Notes: a model not told the origin generated them from the letters alone. A stretch of 64,000 bases of DNA from Pseudonocardia sp. HH130629-09 (GCF_001294645.1 NZ_CP011869.1:178174-242173); one strand, 5' to 3'; counted from the first letter of the stretch, positions 40,207 to 49,150 are shown. Program-made: numbers and translations.

Positions 40207-41034
40207 ATGGCAAGGGCATCGACGGTCGAACGACTGGTCACCGACGAGCTGTGGGAGCTGATTGAGCCGCTGCTTCCCCGTCCTCGGCCACGTCGGCGAG
40301 GCGCGCGGACCGGCCGGCCACCAGTACCGGACCGGGCCGCGCTGGCGGGGATCGTGTTCGTGCTGACCACGGGGATCGGCTGGAACGACCTGCCGCCCGA
40401 GTTGGGCTGTGGATCAGGGACCACCTGCTGGCGACGGCTACGCGACTGGCAGCGGGCGGGGGTCTGGGATGAGCTGCACCGAGTAGTGCTCGATCGGCTC
40501 GGCCAGGCCGGGGTTCTGGACTGGTCGCGAGCTGCGGTGGACTCGGTCAGCGTGCGCGCCAAGCGCCGCGGCGAACAGACGGGGCCCTCGCCGACCGATC
40601 GTGGGAAGGCCGGGTCGAAGTACCACGTGTTGTGCGACCGCAACGGCCTGCCGCTGCACGCGGTCGTGACCGGCGCGAACACCCACGACAGCCGGATACT
40701 GGCCGAGCTGCTCGACACCAACCCCGGCGTCCGCGAACGGCGCGGCCAGGCCGGACGCCCGCGGCGGCGTCCCGGCAAGCTGCACGCCGACAAGGGCTAC
40801 GACTATCCACGGTGTCGCCGCTACCTGACCGGGCGCGGGATCGGGGTGCGGATCGCTCGCCGCGGAGTCGAAGACTCCTCCCGGCTCGGCCGGGTCCGGT
40901 GGGTCGTGGAGCGCACGATGGCCTGGCTGCTGTCGTTCCGGCGGCTCGGGCTGCGCTACGAACGCTCCCGCACCAGCATCGAGGCCTTGCTGAAACTGGC
41001 GTGCGCGTTGATCTGTTTGCGCCGTCTGCCCTGA
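40207..41034 (+). CDS. IS5-family transposase
   Basis: This 275-aa protein has the DUF4096 N-terminal part (ELWELIEPLLPRPRPRRRG, GIGWNDLPPELGCGSGTTC) and a DDE core: AAVDSVSVRAKRRGE (Asp), KLHADKGYDYPRCRRYL (Asp), VRWVVERTMAWLLSFRRLG (Glu region), ending LLKLACALICLRRL. ATG at 40,207 just after a TTG. Complete. Confidence 0.95.
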   Translation: MARASTVERLVTDELWELIEPLLPRPRPRRRGARTGRPPVPDRAALAGIVFVLTTGIGWNDLPPELGCGSGTTCWRRLRDWQRAGVWDELHRVVLDRLGQAGVLDWSRAAVDSVSVRAKRRGEQTGPSPTDRGKAGSKYHVLCDRNGLPLHAVVTGANTHDSRILAELLDTNPGVRERRGQAGRPRRRPGKLHADKGYDYPRCRRYLTGRGIGVRIARRGVEDSSRLGRVRWVVERTMAWLLSFRRLGLRYERSRTSIEALLKLACALICLRRLP

Positions 41035-41052
41035 ACGACCCCTCGCGGTGGA

Positions 41053-41646
41053 TCAGGACCGCGCCGTCGCGCTCGCCCCGGCCAAACGCTCCAGCGCTCG
41101 GTCGGTGGCGACGAGGTCGAAGTGGTGTGGGTCGAACCGGTCCGAGCCCCACCACTCGACCCGCTCGGCGTGCTCAGCATGATCGGGATCGGCGAGTGCG
41201 TCGACGAACTCCGAGTAGCCGAACACCCCGCCCACATCCTCGGGCGGACACGCACCCTGACCCTCGACACAGCGTGGGTACCGCACCCCAGGCTCTGGGA
41301 TGGTGACCGCGTCGACGACCAAAACGTGGTGCCAGTTGTCGCCGAAGTCGTAGACGTAGCCGGCGTCATCACCGGCAGCCAGCACCCGGAACAACTTCGT
41401 CTTGGCCTCGTCGAGCGTGCCGGTGTCCCAATCCGGATCAGGCAGCCCGTAGCGGACACCGTCGATCTCGAATTCGTGCAGGTGGGAGTTGGTCCAGCCC
41501 ATCGCGTCCTGCACGACCTCGTGCAGGACCGCGAGGCTGGCCTCACCCGGAACCTCGACCACCCGTCGCACGGTCGGCTCGACATCGACCAACACGATCT
41601 CGATCCGGAAGATCTTCGTCTTCGTCGTCACCCGAGGCCTCGCCAT
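41053..41646 (-). CDS. pRiA4b ORF-3-like (IS1096 TnpR-type) passenger protein
   Basis: This 197-aa protein matches the plasmid pRiA4b ORF-3 family: an N-terminal beta part FRIEIVLVDVEPTVRRVVEV, then LHEFEIDGVRYGLPDPDW, YVYDFGDNWHHVLVV and CPPEDVGGVFGYSEFVDAL. IS1096 carries a relative called TnpR, whose biochemical role is unproven. I chose the ATG at 41,646 with GGGAG upstream; the frame could extend to 41,703, almost to the IS end. It lies wholly inside the IS5 element, convergent with the transposase and 18 bp from it. It is a cargo or regulator of the element. Confidence 0.85.
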   Translation of the reverse strand: MARPRVTTKTKIFRIEIVLVDVEPTVRRVVEVPGEASLAVLHEVVQDAMGWTNSHLHEFEIDGVRYGLPDPDWDTGTLDEAKTKLFRVLAAGDDAGYVYDFGDNWHHVLVVDAVTIPEPGVRYPRCVEGQGACPPEDVGGVFGYSEFVDALADPDHAEHAERVEWWGSDRFDPHHFDLVATDRALERLAGASATARS

Positions 41647-42448
41647 GCTGCGATGCTCCCACCGCTCCTCGCACCCCCTGCACCCGCTCCCGGACTTCTG
41701 CAACGACCTCTAAATGGTTCCCGCGAGCTTCGCGTTCCTTCGCCCGGAGTTGTGCTCGGGCGGCGTTGGCCCGGTTGATGCGGCTGCGGACGGTCCCGAT
41801 GGGCACGCCGAGGACCTCGGCAGTTTCTGCGTAGGACAGTCCGTTGACCTTGATCAGCTCGAAGGTCCGGCGCCAGGGGGTGGGGATCTGGGCCAACGCC
41901 ATGGCGATAAGGGCCCGGTCTGTGACCACGTCTGCGGGGTCGGCACCGACCTGTTCGGTGTCGGCAAGGCGGCTGGTGGAGATGTCGGTGACGCGGCGTT
42001 GGTCGCGTTGCCGGGTGCGAGCGGCGGTGCGGGCGGTGTTCTCGATGATCGTGCGAAGCCAAGCTCCGACCGAACTGCGCCCGGCGTAGGTGTCCGCGCT
42101 GCGGAAAGCGCGTAGTAGACCGTCCTGCACGGCGTCATCGGCGTCGTGATGGTTCTCCAGGACCCGGAGGGCGACGATGCGGAGCAGGGTGCGGTGGCGC
42201 CGGATCAGCTCGTTGAACGACTGCGGGTCGCCGTCCAAGTGGGCGCGCAGCAGACCGGCATCCGAGAGCGGATCGAGAGCGTCGACCCGTGCGCCGGGGG
42301 TACGGCTCGGTCCGGCAGCGTCGGCGGTGGACGTGTTCCCCACCGTCCGGGGCGCTGCCAGTGCGAGTCTGTGTCGAGCGAACGGGATCGATCCATTGGG
42401 GAGATCAGTGCTCTGAGCCGACGCGGTCGGGCTCGTGCAGTCGAACAT
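41543..42448 (-). CDS. ECF-type RNA polymerase sigma factor, 3' end replaced by IS DNA
   Basis: Sigma-70 region 2 is seen as LRAHLDGDPQSFNELIRRHR, DDAVQDGLLRAFRSAD and SVGAWLRTIIENTARTAARTR. Region 4 is ALAQIPTPWRRTFELIKVNG, SYAETAEVLGVPIGTVRSRI. The native gene would end ARGNHLDSSASLLY; the IS at 40,137-41,710 entered after the NH codon region, so the current product keeps both DNA-binding regions but gains ~60 residues read from the IS end, stopping at 41,543 (antisense to the passenger gene). It may still work. The N-terminus (~75 residues before region 2) is disordered and the true start may lie further in. Its natural partner gene is at 39,698. Confidence 0.85.
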   Translation of the reverse strand: MFDCTSPTASAQSTDLPNGSIPFARHRLALAAPRTVGNTSTADAAGPSRTPGARVDALDPLSDAGLLRAHLDGDPQSFNELIRRHRTLLRIVALRVLENHHDADDAVQDGLLRAFRSADTYAGRSSVGAWLRTIIENTARTAARTRQRDQRRVTDISTSRLADTEQVGADPADVVTDRALIAMALAQIPTPWRRTFELIKVNGLSYAETAEVLGVPIGTVRSRINRANAARAQLRAKEREARGNHLEVVAEVRERVQGVRGAVGASQHGEASGDDEDEDLPDRDRVGRCRADRATGGRGSG

Positions 42449-42614
42449 CAGCTGACACCTCGGCCTATACGATGATCCCCCGGACGTGGTCCGAGCGTCG
42501 CAACTCGGTGACCTAGATGGCCCCTCTCATCTGGTTCAGCGGGCGAACGACCTGGTCAGCACGGGTGATCTGGATGTTCACTGAGACGATCTAGGCGCTC
42601 ACTGAGAGGGACTG

Positions 42615-45600
42615 ATGGCGGCACCGGAATGGTTCGTTGCGCACCTCAACGAGCTGCGACGAGTGCCAGGATCCCGGCCTGCGTCGGCGCGTACCTTGGC
42701 GGACTGGGCGGCCCAGATCGGTGATGCCGAGGCGCCCTCGAGGCCTACTATCAGCCGCTGGCTGAGTGGCACCACGCTGCCGACCGGGTTCCGTCAGTTG
42801 GAACTGATGGTTGCGGGAGTGCGGGAGCACAGTAGGAACCCGCCGCGCCAGGTGCGGGAGACGTTGCTGCGGGCGGGATGGTGGCGAAGCGCCTACGAGC
42901 GAGCCCTCGCGGAGTCCGGCCGAGTAGAGGCCACCAACGGTCAGCAACCGCAGATCGTGTATCAGGGCCTGGCACCGTACGGCCGCCACGATGCTAAGCG
43001 CTTCTTCGGGCGTGGGCCGGCCATCGAGTCGCTGCGCGGCCGCATCGATGCCCTGGTCCGCTCGCGCGCCCCCGGGGTGCTCGTCGTACTCGGCCCGTCC
43101 GGGATCGGGAAGAGCAGCCTGCTCGCCGCCGGGTTGCTCCCCGCTCTGGAACGGCACGGGTTGGACTCCGTTCCCGAGGCCGCGGCCTGGCCGGCTGCCG
43201 TGATCACACCCGGCCCGGACCCGCTCGCTGCCCTCGCCGAGGCACTTGAACAGGCTGGCCACTCCTCCACGCCGGTGGATACCGAGGCCGCGGCCGCTGG
43301 TCGTCCGATGTTCCTGGTGGTCGACCAGTTCGAGGAGGTTTTCACAGTCGACGAGGATCTTCGGCGGCGGTTCGTGACCGCACTCGTCGACGCGGCCACA
43401 CCGCGCACCGACTCGGTCACCCCAGCGGCGTCGGCCGGACCGGCCGCCGTGGTCGTCATCGCCTGCCGGAACGACTTCTATCCGGACCTGCGGCGGCTCG
43501 CGCCGTTGAAGCCTGCCCTCGACGCCCCGTTCAACCTCGATCCGCTTACCAGCGACGAGCTGAGTGAGGCGATCAAGGAACCTGCCCGGCGTGCCGGGAT
43601 CACGATCGGAAACGACCTGGTCACTCGGCTCCTTGCCGACGCGGGGGTGATCAGCGGCGGCACCGTCGACGGGCAGCTGCCGCTGATCTCCCACGTCCTG
43701 GCCTTGATGAACCAGTCCGGGCCGATGACCGTCCGCGCCTACGAACGGGTCGGCGGCCTCGACGGCGCGGTCGCGCACACCGCCACCCAGGCGTGGGAAC
43801 GCCTTCAGGCCGCTGGGGTCGGCGACACCGCCCTGGCGCTGCTCGTGCGGATGGTGCGGGTCGGAGACCATCACGGCCAGGACACCCACCAGAGGCTGGA
43901 TCGGCACGACGTCGTCCCACCTGAGGGCCCCACCGCCCAGGCGCTGGATGTTCTGGCGGCAGCGCGACTGATCACCGTCGGTGAGGACACGGTGCAGATC
44001 ACGCATGAAGCGTTGTGGCGGGCGTGGCCGCTGCTACGGGATGCGATCGATTCCGAGCGCACCGACCACGTGCGGCGACAAGCGATCGATCGGTCGGCGC
44101 GGATCTGGGACGAGGCGGGCAGGCCTGACGAGCAGTTGTATCGGGGCACCCTGCTCAGCGACGCCCACCGGGTCACCACCCGCTCAGCCTCCGGCGCGGT
44201 GAGCGTCACCGGCATCACGCGTGAGTTCCTCGCGGCTGCTGATGAGCAGGAGCGCCGATTCGCACGGCGCCGCCATCGAGTGCGCGGGGCGGTGACCGCT
44301 GTCGTCGCAGTCATCGCCGCGTTGGCCGTCCTCGCCGGCCATCAGGCCGTGACTAGGTACCAGTCTCAGCAGCGCGCCATCCTTGCCGAGGTCAAAGCCC
44401 ACGCGAGGGCCTTGCAACCGGCCGACCCATCAATGGCCGCACAGCTTTATCTCGCGGCCTACCAGCGGCAACCCGACCCAGCGCTCTACACCACGCTGCT
44501 CGACACCCAGAACCAGCCGCTGGCGCACCCGCTGCGCGGTCATCGTGGTGTGGCGCGCGCGGTGATCGCGGGCTCTACGGTGGTCAGCGGCAGCGATGAC
44601 GGCTCCATCCGGATGTGGGCCGCGGATGAGGCGGGGACACACCAGCCCACGAGCACACTCCCGGTGTCCGGACCGGTGACCGGGCTCGCGGTAGTTCCCG
44701 GTCGCCCGGTCGTTATCAGCAGCGTGGGCAACGCAAGGTCGGATCAGAGCGTGCTGCAGGTATGGAGCGTCGCCGACCCGCACCTCCCAGCAGCGCTGAC
44801 CCCGGAGTTGCCGACCGGCCCAGCGGGGATCAGCGCCCTGGCGGTCAGCCCGGACGGCAAGCTGCTGATCGCAATGGATGAGGATGGTGTCCTCGGACTC
44901 TGGAACATCGCCGACCCCGCCCGGCCGGTCGACCTCGGTGTACGGCTTCCCGGAGCGAGCACGAAGGTCTACGGAAGCGGGTTGGTGGTCAGCCCGGACG
45001 GCACCACTCTGACGGCCGCGGGGGACGAGGGCACGGTCGCCCGGTGGAACATCACCGACCCCGCCCGTCCGATCGCGCTGCCGGCACTGGACGGCGGCAC
45101 GCCCCGGACCCAGGCCGTTGCGGTCAGCCCCGGCGGGGACATCCTCGCCGCCGGTGGCGTCGCCGGTGCCCTCCGGCTGTGGGACACCTCGGATCCGGCC
45201 GGACCCCGGCTGATCGCACAGCCGCCCGTCGACCGAGCTTCATCCATTCTCGCGGCCGCTATCAGCTCGGACGGCACCACTCTGGCGGCGGCCTCGTCGG
45301 ACAGCAGCGTGACGTTATGGAACATCGCTGACCCCACTGGGCCGATCCCGCTCGGGCAGCCCCTGCGTACCGACAGCGGCCGCGGCATCGGTTCGGTCCA
45401 GTTCAGCCCGGACGGGAACAAGCTGATCGCCGGTAGCGGTGACGGGATTATCCGGGTGTGGTCGCTGCCGCAGACCCGGCTGACCGCCAGCTCGGGCACC
45501 GCGGTGGATCTGGCGTTCCGCGACGACGGCGGGATGTTGGCGGTCGGGAACCTGGACAACAACTCGATCTATCTGTGGGACACCACCGATCCGAGCTCGC

Positions 45601-46583
45601 CGACCCAAGTGGGTCCTCCCCTGTCGCAGGGTGGTGCTCTTCGCGCCCGCGGGTTCAACGTCGAGTTCGCCGGACGTGACGACGACGTGCTTGTCAGCAG
45701 CGGCGGGCGCACCATCCGAGCGTGGAGCATGCGAAACCCACGTCAGCCCACCCAGCTGGGGCCGGACCTCGTTCTACCCGTGGAGGTCGGCGGCCAGGCG
45801 ACCAGCACCGACGGGCGCACCCTCGCCGTAGGCGGGGCGGATGGTGTCACCCGGCTGTTCGATCTCACCGACCCGACGCGGCCCATGCCGCTGAATGTCT
45901 CGTTGGCCGGCACTCGCGGCGAGATCGTCGCCTCCCTTGATTTCAGTCCGGACGGGCGCACCCTGGCCACGGCGGGACACGACGGTCAGGTCCGGCTCTG
46001 GGATACCAGCGACCCCGCCCGGGCCCGTGCTGTCGGTGCCCCGCTGGTTGGGCATACCGACAACATCTACGGGCTGGTCTTCAGTCCTGACGGCACGCGG
46101 CTGGCCAGCGCCGGTTTCGACCACACCGTCCGGCTCTGGGACACCACCGACCCGGCGTCAGCACGAGCGCAGGGCCCGCCGCTGACCGCGCAGCGCAACG
46201 TTCTCGGGGAGGTGTCGTGGAGCCGTGATGGCAGCACCCTGGCGGCGGCCAGCCATGACAGCACCGTGGCCTTGTGGAACGTCGCCGACCCCGTCCGGCC
46301 CACCGCGATCGGAAATCCATTGGGTGGGCACACCGACAACGTCTATTCCGCCGCTTTCTCGCCGGCCACTCCGTCGATTCTTGCTAGCGGCGCACGCGAC
46401 CAGACCGTGCTGTTGTTCAACCTCGACGTTCATGAGGCGATCCGTCGGGTCTGCGCCGCCACCCCCGATACTTTGACCTCGCAGGCCTGGGATGCCTACG
46501 TCTCTCCGGACGAGTCCTACGAACCCCCGTGCGCGGACCCCGACATGGTCGGCGACGACCAGCGGTCGAGCGCGGCCTGGTAG
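42615..46583 (+). CDS. HTH - STAND NTPase - transmembrane - WD40 protein
   Basis: A 1,322-aa protein in four parts. Residues 1-105 form an HTH-like head (ARTLADWAAQIG, SRPTISRWLSGTTLP). Residues ~135-420 are an nSTAND P-loop domain with Walker A LGPSGIGKSSLLAAGLLP (~157) and Walker B MFLVVDQFEEVF (~233). A single membrane segment, AVTAVVAVIAALAVLAG, lies near 558. Residues ~640-1,300 hold about 14 WD40-type blades (recurring VSPDG...W and FSPDG..LAxAGxDxTVRLWDT). ATG with GAGGGA upstream. Actinobacteria have many such STAND proteins; relatives serve signalling or phage sensing (Avs-like). No ligand or effector domain is recognisable beyond the HTH. Function unknown. Confidence 0.88.
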   Translation: MAAPEWFVAHLNELRRVPGSRPASARTLADWAAQIGDAEAPSRPTISRWLSGTTLPTGFRQLELMVAGVREHSRNPPRQVRETLLRAGWWRSAYERALAESGRVEATNGQQPQIVYQGLAPYGRHDAKRFFGRGPAIESLRGRIDALVRSRAPGVLVVLGPSGIGKSSLLAAGLLPALERHGLDSVPEAAAWPAAVITPGPDPLAALAEALEQAGHSSTPVDTEAAAAGRPMFLVVDQFEEVFTVDEDLRRRFVTALVDAATPRTDSVTPAASAGPAAVVVIACRNDFYPDLRRLAPLKPALDAPFNLDPLTSDELSEAIKEPARRAGITIGNDLVTRLLADAGVISGGTVDGQLPLISHVLALMNQSGPMTVRAYERVGGLDGAVAHTATQAWERLQAAGVGDTALALLVRMVRVGDHHGQDTHQRLDRHDVVPPEGPTAQALDVLAAARLITVGEDTVQITHEALWRAWPLLRDAIDSERTDHVRRQAIDRSARIWDEAGRPDEQLYRGTLLSDAHRVTTRSASGAVSVTGITREFLAAADEQERRFARRRHRVRGAVTAVVAVIAALAVLAGHQAVTRYQSQQRAILAEVKAHARALQPADPSMAAQLYLAAYQRQPDPALYTTLLDTQNQPLAHPLRGHRGVARAVIAGSTVVSGSDDGSIRMWAADEAGTHQPTSTLPVSGPVTGLAVVPGRPVVISSVGNARSDQSVLQVWSVADPHLPAALTPELPTGPAGISALAVSPDGKLLIAMDEDGVLGLWNIADPARPVDLGVRLPGASTKVYGSGLVVSPDGTTLTAAGDEGTVARWNITDPARPIALPALDGGTPRTQAVAVSPGGDILAAGGVAGALRLWDTSDPAGPRLIAQPPVDRASSILAAAISSDGTTLAAASSDSSVTLWNIADPTGPIPLGQPLRTDSGRGIGSVQFSPDGNKLIAGSGDGIIRVWSLPQTRLTASSGTAVDLAFRDDGGMLAVGNLDNNSIYLWDTTDPSSPTQVGPPLSQGGALRARGFNVEFAGRDDDVLVSSGGRTIRAWSMRNPRQPTQLGPDLVLPVEVGGQATSTDGRTLAVGGADGVTRLFDLTDPTRPMPLNVSLAGTRGEIVASLDFSPDGRTLATAGHDGQVRLWDTSDPARARAVGAPLVGHTDNIYGLVFSPDGTRLASAGFDHTVRLWDTTDPASARAQGPPLTAQRNVLGEVSWSRDGSTLAAASHDSTVALWNVADPVRPTAIGNPLGGHTDNVYSAAFSPATPSILASGARDQTVLLFNLDVHEAIRRVCAATPDTLTSQAWDAYVSPDESYEPPCADPDMVGDDQRSSAAW

Positions 46584-47926
46584 GCCTCCGGCACTGTTCC
46601 GACCCGGTCGACACGCCACGCTCTTTCCATCTGGTCGGAAGGCACTGGTGGGATCTGAGCCGCGAGCTCGTTCAGCACGGCCGTGTCCCGCCACTGCTGG
46701 TCCTCGGCCAGCTGGCGTAGCGCGATGCGGGCCTCCGCGATCTCACCTACACACTCGAGCGGTTTGTGTCCGTCCAGCCCGAGCAGTTCTCGATATCCGG
46801 CGATCTGTGCTCGGTCGTCCAGGAGATCCCGCTGAAAGATATGAACGAGCCGCGATCGGGGCATGACCGCCGCCAACGCCAAGAAGACCCACCGGCATTT
46901 CGCACAATCCAGGCACCAACGCTCGGTCCTGTGCGGATCCGTGGACCGGACCACGACGTTGCAGCTGCTGAACAGCTCGTCGTAACCGTCGAGCGCCGCG
47001 AACATCCGGCAAATTTCTAGCTCGCCCATCCCACGCAGGAGCGAGAAGCAGCCCGAGGCGACTCCCGTGTGCTCGCGAAGAGCACGGTCGAGTGCCTGTT
47101 CTGCTACGGCGGATTTCGCCCACTGGTGGTTCACCTCGCGGCCGCGCCAGACCAGGTTCGGCTCGTCGGCCGAACGTTCGTTGGCCAGCACCGCGGGCCC
47201 GAGTCCATGCAGTGCTGCAACTGCGGTTCCGACCAGCGACGTCATCGCGGTCAGCGGCGCGTGCCCCCGAAGGAGCGCCGTGTGCCGCATCAGCTGTTTC
47301 AGTTGTGGGTCCGGGCGCGGCCGGACCCGCAACAGCCTGACCTGCGCTCTTCTCATCAAGGGTTCGAGCTGTGGTTTGACTCGACGGTCGGTCGTAAATG
47401 CGGCCGGGTTGAGACCGCCGGACTTGAGGACCTCGAGCGCCACGACCGAGTCCTTTCCACCGCTGAACCCGACCAGAGGTGTGCGACCGCTGGCCCCGAG
47501 ATCGTGCAACCGGTTGACCGGGTCCCGGTACTGGGAGCGCACCGGTAGATCCAGCACGTGCTCCAACTCGTGACGGTGTGCGTATTCCGCGAGGCCTTCG
47601 CGGTAAAGCTGCCGAGCCCAGGCTGCGGCCGCCGGGGCAAGCGGCATCGCAGTGATCGACACTTGCGGCGGTGCCGATACTTTGTAGTAGAAAGTGCCGA
47701 CAGCTATATAGAGTAGTTCCAAAACCCGACGAAACGCCGTCAACTCAGTGTCGCCGACACGGCCCTCGGGTAGCGGGAACTTGACACCCTCGGTGAAGCA
47801 CAACCGCCGGGAACTACCCTCGTGGACGAAATCGAACTCCGCGATTCCAGTCTCCGGATCGAAGCGGATCCCGGAGTAGACAAATGTGTGCATCTCGGGG
47901 AGGCGGTCATCGTCCGGCCAGTCCAC
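46517..47926 (-). CDS. MurL-like epimerase (PP-loop protein)
   Basis: This 469-aa protein resembles UDP-MurNAc-L-Ala-L-Glu epimerase MurL: PP-loop VGFSGGKDSVVALEVLKSG (~residue 168), LANERSADEPNLVWRGREVNHQWAKS (~275), and a Cys motif WCLDCAKCRWVFLAL near 370. MurL inverts the terminal Glu of the peptidoglycan precursor in an ATP-dependent way; relatives epimerise peptide termini in natural product pathways. The GTG at 47,926 has AAGGG seven bases upstream. No murD2-like partner is near. It converges with the STAND gene and overlaps its 3' end by 67 bp. Role here (cell wall or peptide tailoring) is open. Confidence 0.75.
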   Translation of the reverse strand: MDWPDDDRLPEMHTFVYSGIRFDPETGIAEFDFVHEGSSRRLCFTEGVKFPLPEGRVGDTELTAFRRVLELLYIAVGTFYYKVSAPPQVSITAMPLAPAAAAWARQLYREGLAEYAHRHELEHVLDLPVRSQYRDPVNRLHDLGASGRTPLVGFSGGKDSVVALEVLKSGGLNPAAFTTDRRVKPQLEPLMRRAQVRLLRVRPRPDPQLKQLMRHTALLRGHAPLTAMTSLVGTAVAALHGLGPAVLANERSADEPNLVWRGREVNHQWAKSAVAEQALDRALREHTGVASGCFSLLRGMGELEICRMFAALDGYDELFSSCNVVVRSTDPHRTERWCLDCAKCRWVFLALAAVMPRSRLVHIFQRDLLDDRAQIAGYRELLGLDGHKPLECVGEIAEARIALRQLAEDQQWRDTAVLNELAAQIPPVPSDQMERAWRVDRVGTVPEAYQAALDRWSSPTMSGSAHGGS

Positions 47927-48124
47927 AGGGCGCCCTTCTCGTCGTCGCGGGGTACATCTTCTCGCTCGGGCGCGCAGCACCTGGATGTGCTCGCCCCGGG
48001 GTGACAGCAGCGGACTGGACGCACGCTACCGCTGGCGCTGCGTGCTCACGGGCACCCCAGCGAGGCCTTCGCGGGTTCGTGCCCCTCCCTCCGTGGACAC
48101 CTCCGGAGAGAGTTTGCTCTGCCG

Positions 48125-48150
48125 GGAACTTTGACACCGCCGCGCGGGTC
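48125..48150 (+). promoter_or_regulatory. ECF-type promoter motif, copy 1
   Basis: GGAACTT, 16-base spacer, GTCTCCTCTCG. This has the -35 (GGAAC) and -10 (GTCT) form of ECF sigma promoters. No gene starts between it and copy 2, 188 bp downstream. Confidence 0.5.
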
Positions 48151-48312
48151 TCCTCTCGAACCGCCCCTTCCAGGCGCGCTCCGAAGAGCTGAGGCAGACC
48201 TCGTCAGGTCGGCGAGCTCGGGACAGCGTCATCGACGGCTGGCCCGCAGGGCAGCACTGGATGGGCAGAGCACCTCGCAGCGTCGCCTCGGCTCGAAGAG
48301 TCTTGCGGCGCG

Positions 48313-48338
48313 GGAACTTTCATCCCACGACGCGAGTC
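48313..48338 (+). promoter_or_regulatory. ECF-type promoter motif, copy 2
   Basis: GGAACTT, 16-base spacer, GTCTCCTCTCGGACC. Same boxes and spacing as copy 1, and the downstream GTCTCCTCTCG is also conserved. It lies ~65 bp before the small gene at 48,405 and probably drives it. Confidence 0.55.
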
Positions 48339-48404
48339 TCCTCTCGGACCGACGCCGCGGTCGCAACCCGACCGGCACGGAAACAGGAGCAGGACGGAGA
48401 GGCT

Positions 48405-48731
48405 ATGTACCAGCCAGGTGCTGTGGTTCGTGACTATCCGGATTGCCCTGGTCCCCCCGCCCCTCGGGGGGAGACGACGTCCCAGCATGACGCCCGGCCG
48501 GCAGTCCTGATCTGCAGGCTGGAGCGGGAGCTCACGTCGCTGTCCAGCGCGGCCATCCACGCGCTGACCTCGATTCGGCAGACGTTCGATGCGACCGGGA
48601 CGAGCGGCGCCGGGCCAAGGGACGAGGGCACCAAACGATGGCTGAGTCTCGCCGCGGAGGCACTCGAGTCGGCGCTCACGACCCATCAGGCGCTCCAAGC
48701 ACGCACCGCGGCCACTCAGGAGGAGCGGTGA
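48405..48731 (+). CDS. Small hypothetical protein next to XRE regulator
   Basis: This 108-aa protein starts at ATG 48,405 (GACGGAGAGG upstream). A Pro/Asp N-terminus is followed by two helices (LERELTSLSSAAIHALTSIR; LAAEALESALTTHQAL). The layout, disordered start then helical end, and the distance from a regulator recall the split gene at 20,324, though residue identity is low. Its 3' end overlaps the XRE gene's 3' end by 16 bp (convergent). No known domain. Confidence 0.65.
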   Translation: MYQPGAVVRDYPDCPGPPAPRGETTSQHDARPAVLICRLERELTSLSSAAIHALTSIRQTFDATGTSGAGPRDEGTKRWLSLAAEALESALTTHQALQARTAATQEER

Positions 48732-49150
48732 GACTCCTCGCTGTTCTGCATCTGCCGCAGGTCGTCGACGATCCGGGCGAGGGACCGACGGGTCTCGGGA
48801 CGCAGCTCGCTGATGCCGATGACCAGTGCGGCGAGGTCGGGGTCACGCAGCTTCGCGAGCAGCTCCTGCTCACGGTCGGTGACGACGGGATGCGGGTCGT
48901 CGAGCAGGTAGGAGACCGAGACGCGGAAGTACATGGCGAGGGCTTCGATGGTCTTCCGGCGGGGGTTGGTGTTGCGTCCTCGCATCATCGTGTTCAGCGT
49001 GGTGCGCGACACCTGTCCACCCAAGGCCTCGATCCCCTCGACGATCTCGTCGAGGTAGAGCGCGCGGGTGCTACCGGGCGGGCGGGCGAGGTCGTTCAAC
49101 TTCTCGGCCAGAGTCCGCGGAGCGTCGCCGACACGAGTCCTGTCTGCCAC
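48716..49150 (-). CDS. EspR-like XRE family DNA-binding regulator
   Basis: This 144-aa protein has an N-terminal HTH (TLAEKLNDLARPP, GGQVSRTTLNTMMRGRNTNP, then AMYFRVSVSYLLDD) and a C-terminal dimerisation-like helical part (LAALVIGISELRPETRRSL). This is the EspR/BldD-type arrangement of actinobacterial nucleoid-associated or developmental regulators. GTG at 49,150 with GGAGGTGAC directly upstream. It points away from the conjugation genes that start at 49,424 and shares their upstream region, so it could control them. Confidence 0.85.
   Translation of the reverse strand: MADRTRVGDAPRTLAEKLNDLARPPGSTRALYLDEIVEGIEALGGQVSRTTLNTMMRGRNTNPRRKTIEALAMYFRVSVSYLLDDPHPVVTDREQELLAKLRDPDLAALVIGISELRPETRRSLARIVDDLRQMQNSEESHRSS

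Larger units (their letters stand above)
40137..41710. mobile_element. IS5-family element (IS1031-type target) with a passenger gene
   Basis: A 1,574-bp element with ends GAGGTCGTTGCAGAAGTC and its exact complement, flanked by TAA at 40,134-40,136 and 41,711-41,713. The TNA target fits the IS1031 group. It carries a transposase and, convergent to it, a pRiA4b ORF-3/TnpR-like gene. It cut the ECF sigma gene nine codons before its stop. Confidence 0.93.

Noticed and set aside
42449..42614. Repeated GATCT/CACTGAGA words as an origin or operator
   Set aside because: A few imperfect short repeats only; no iteron spacing or symmetry convincing enough to annotate.
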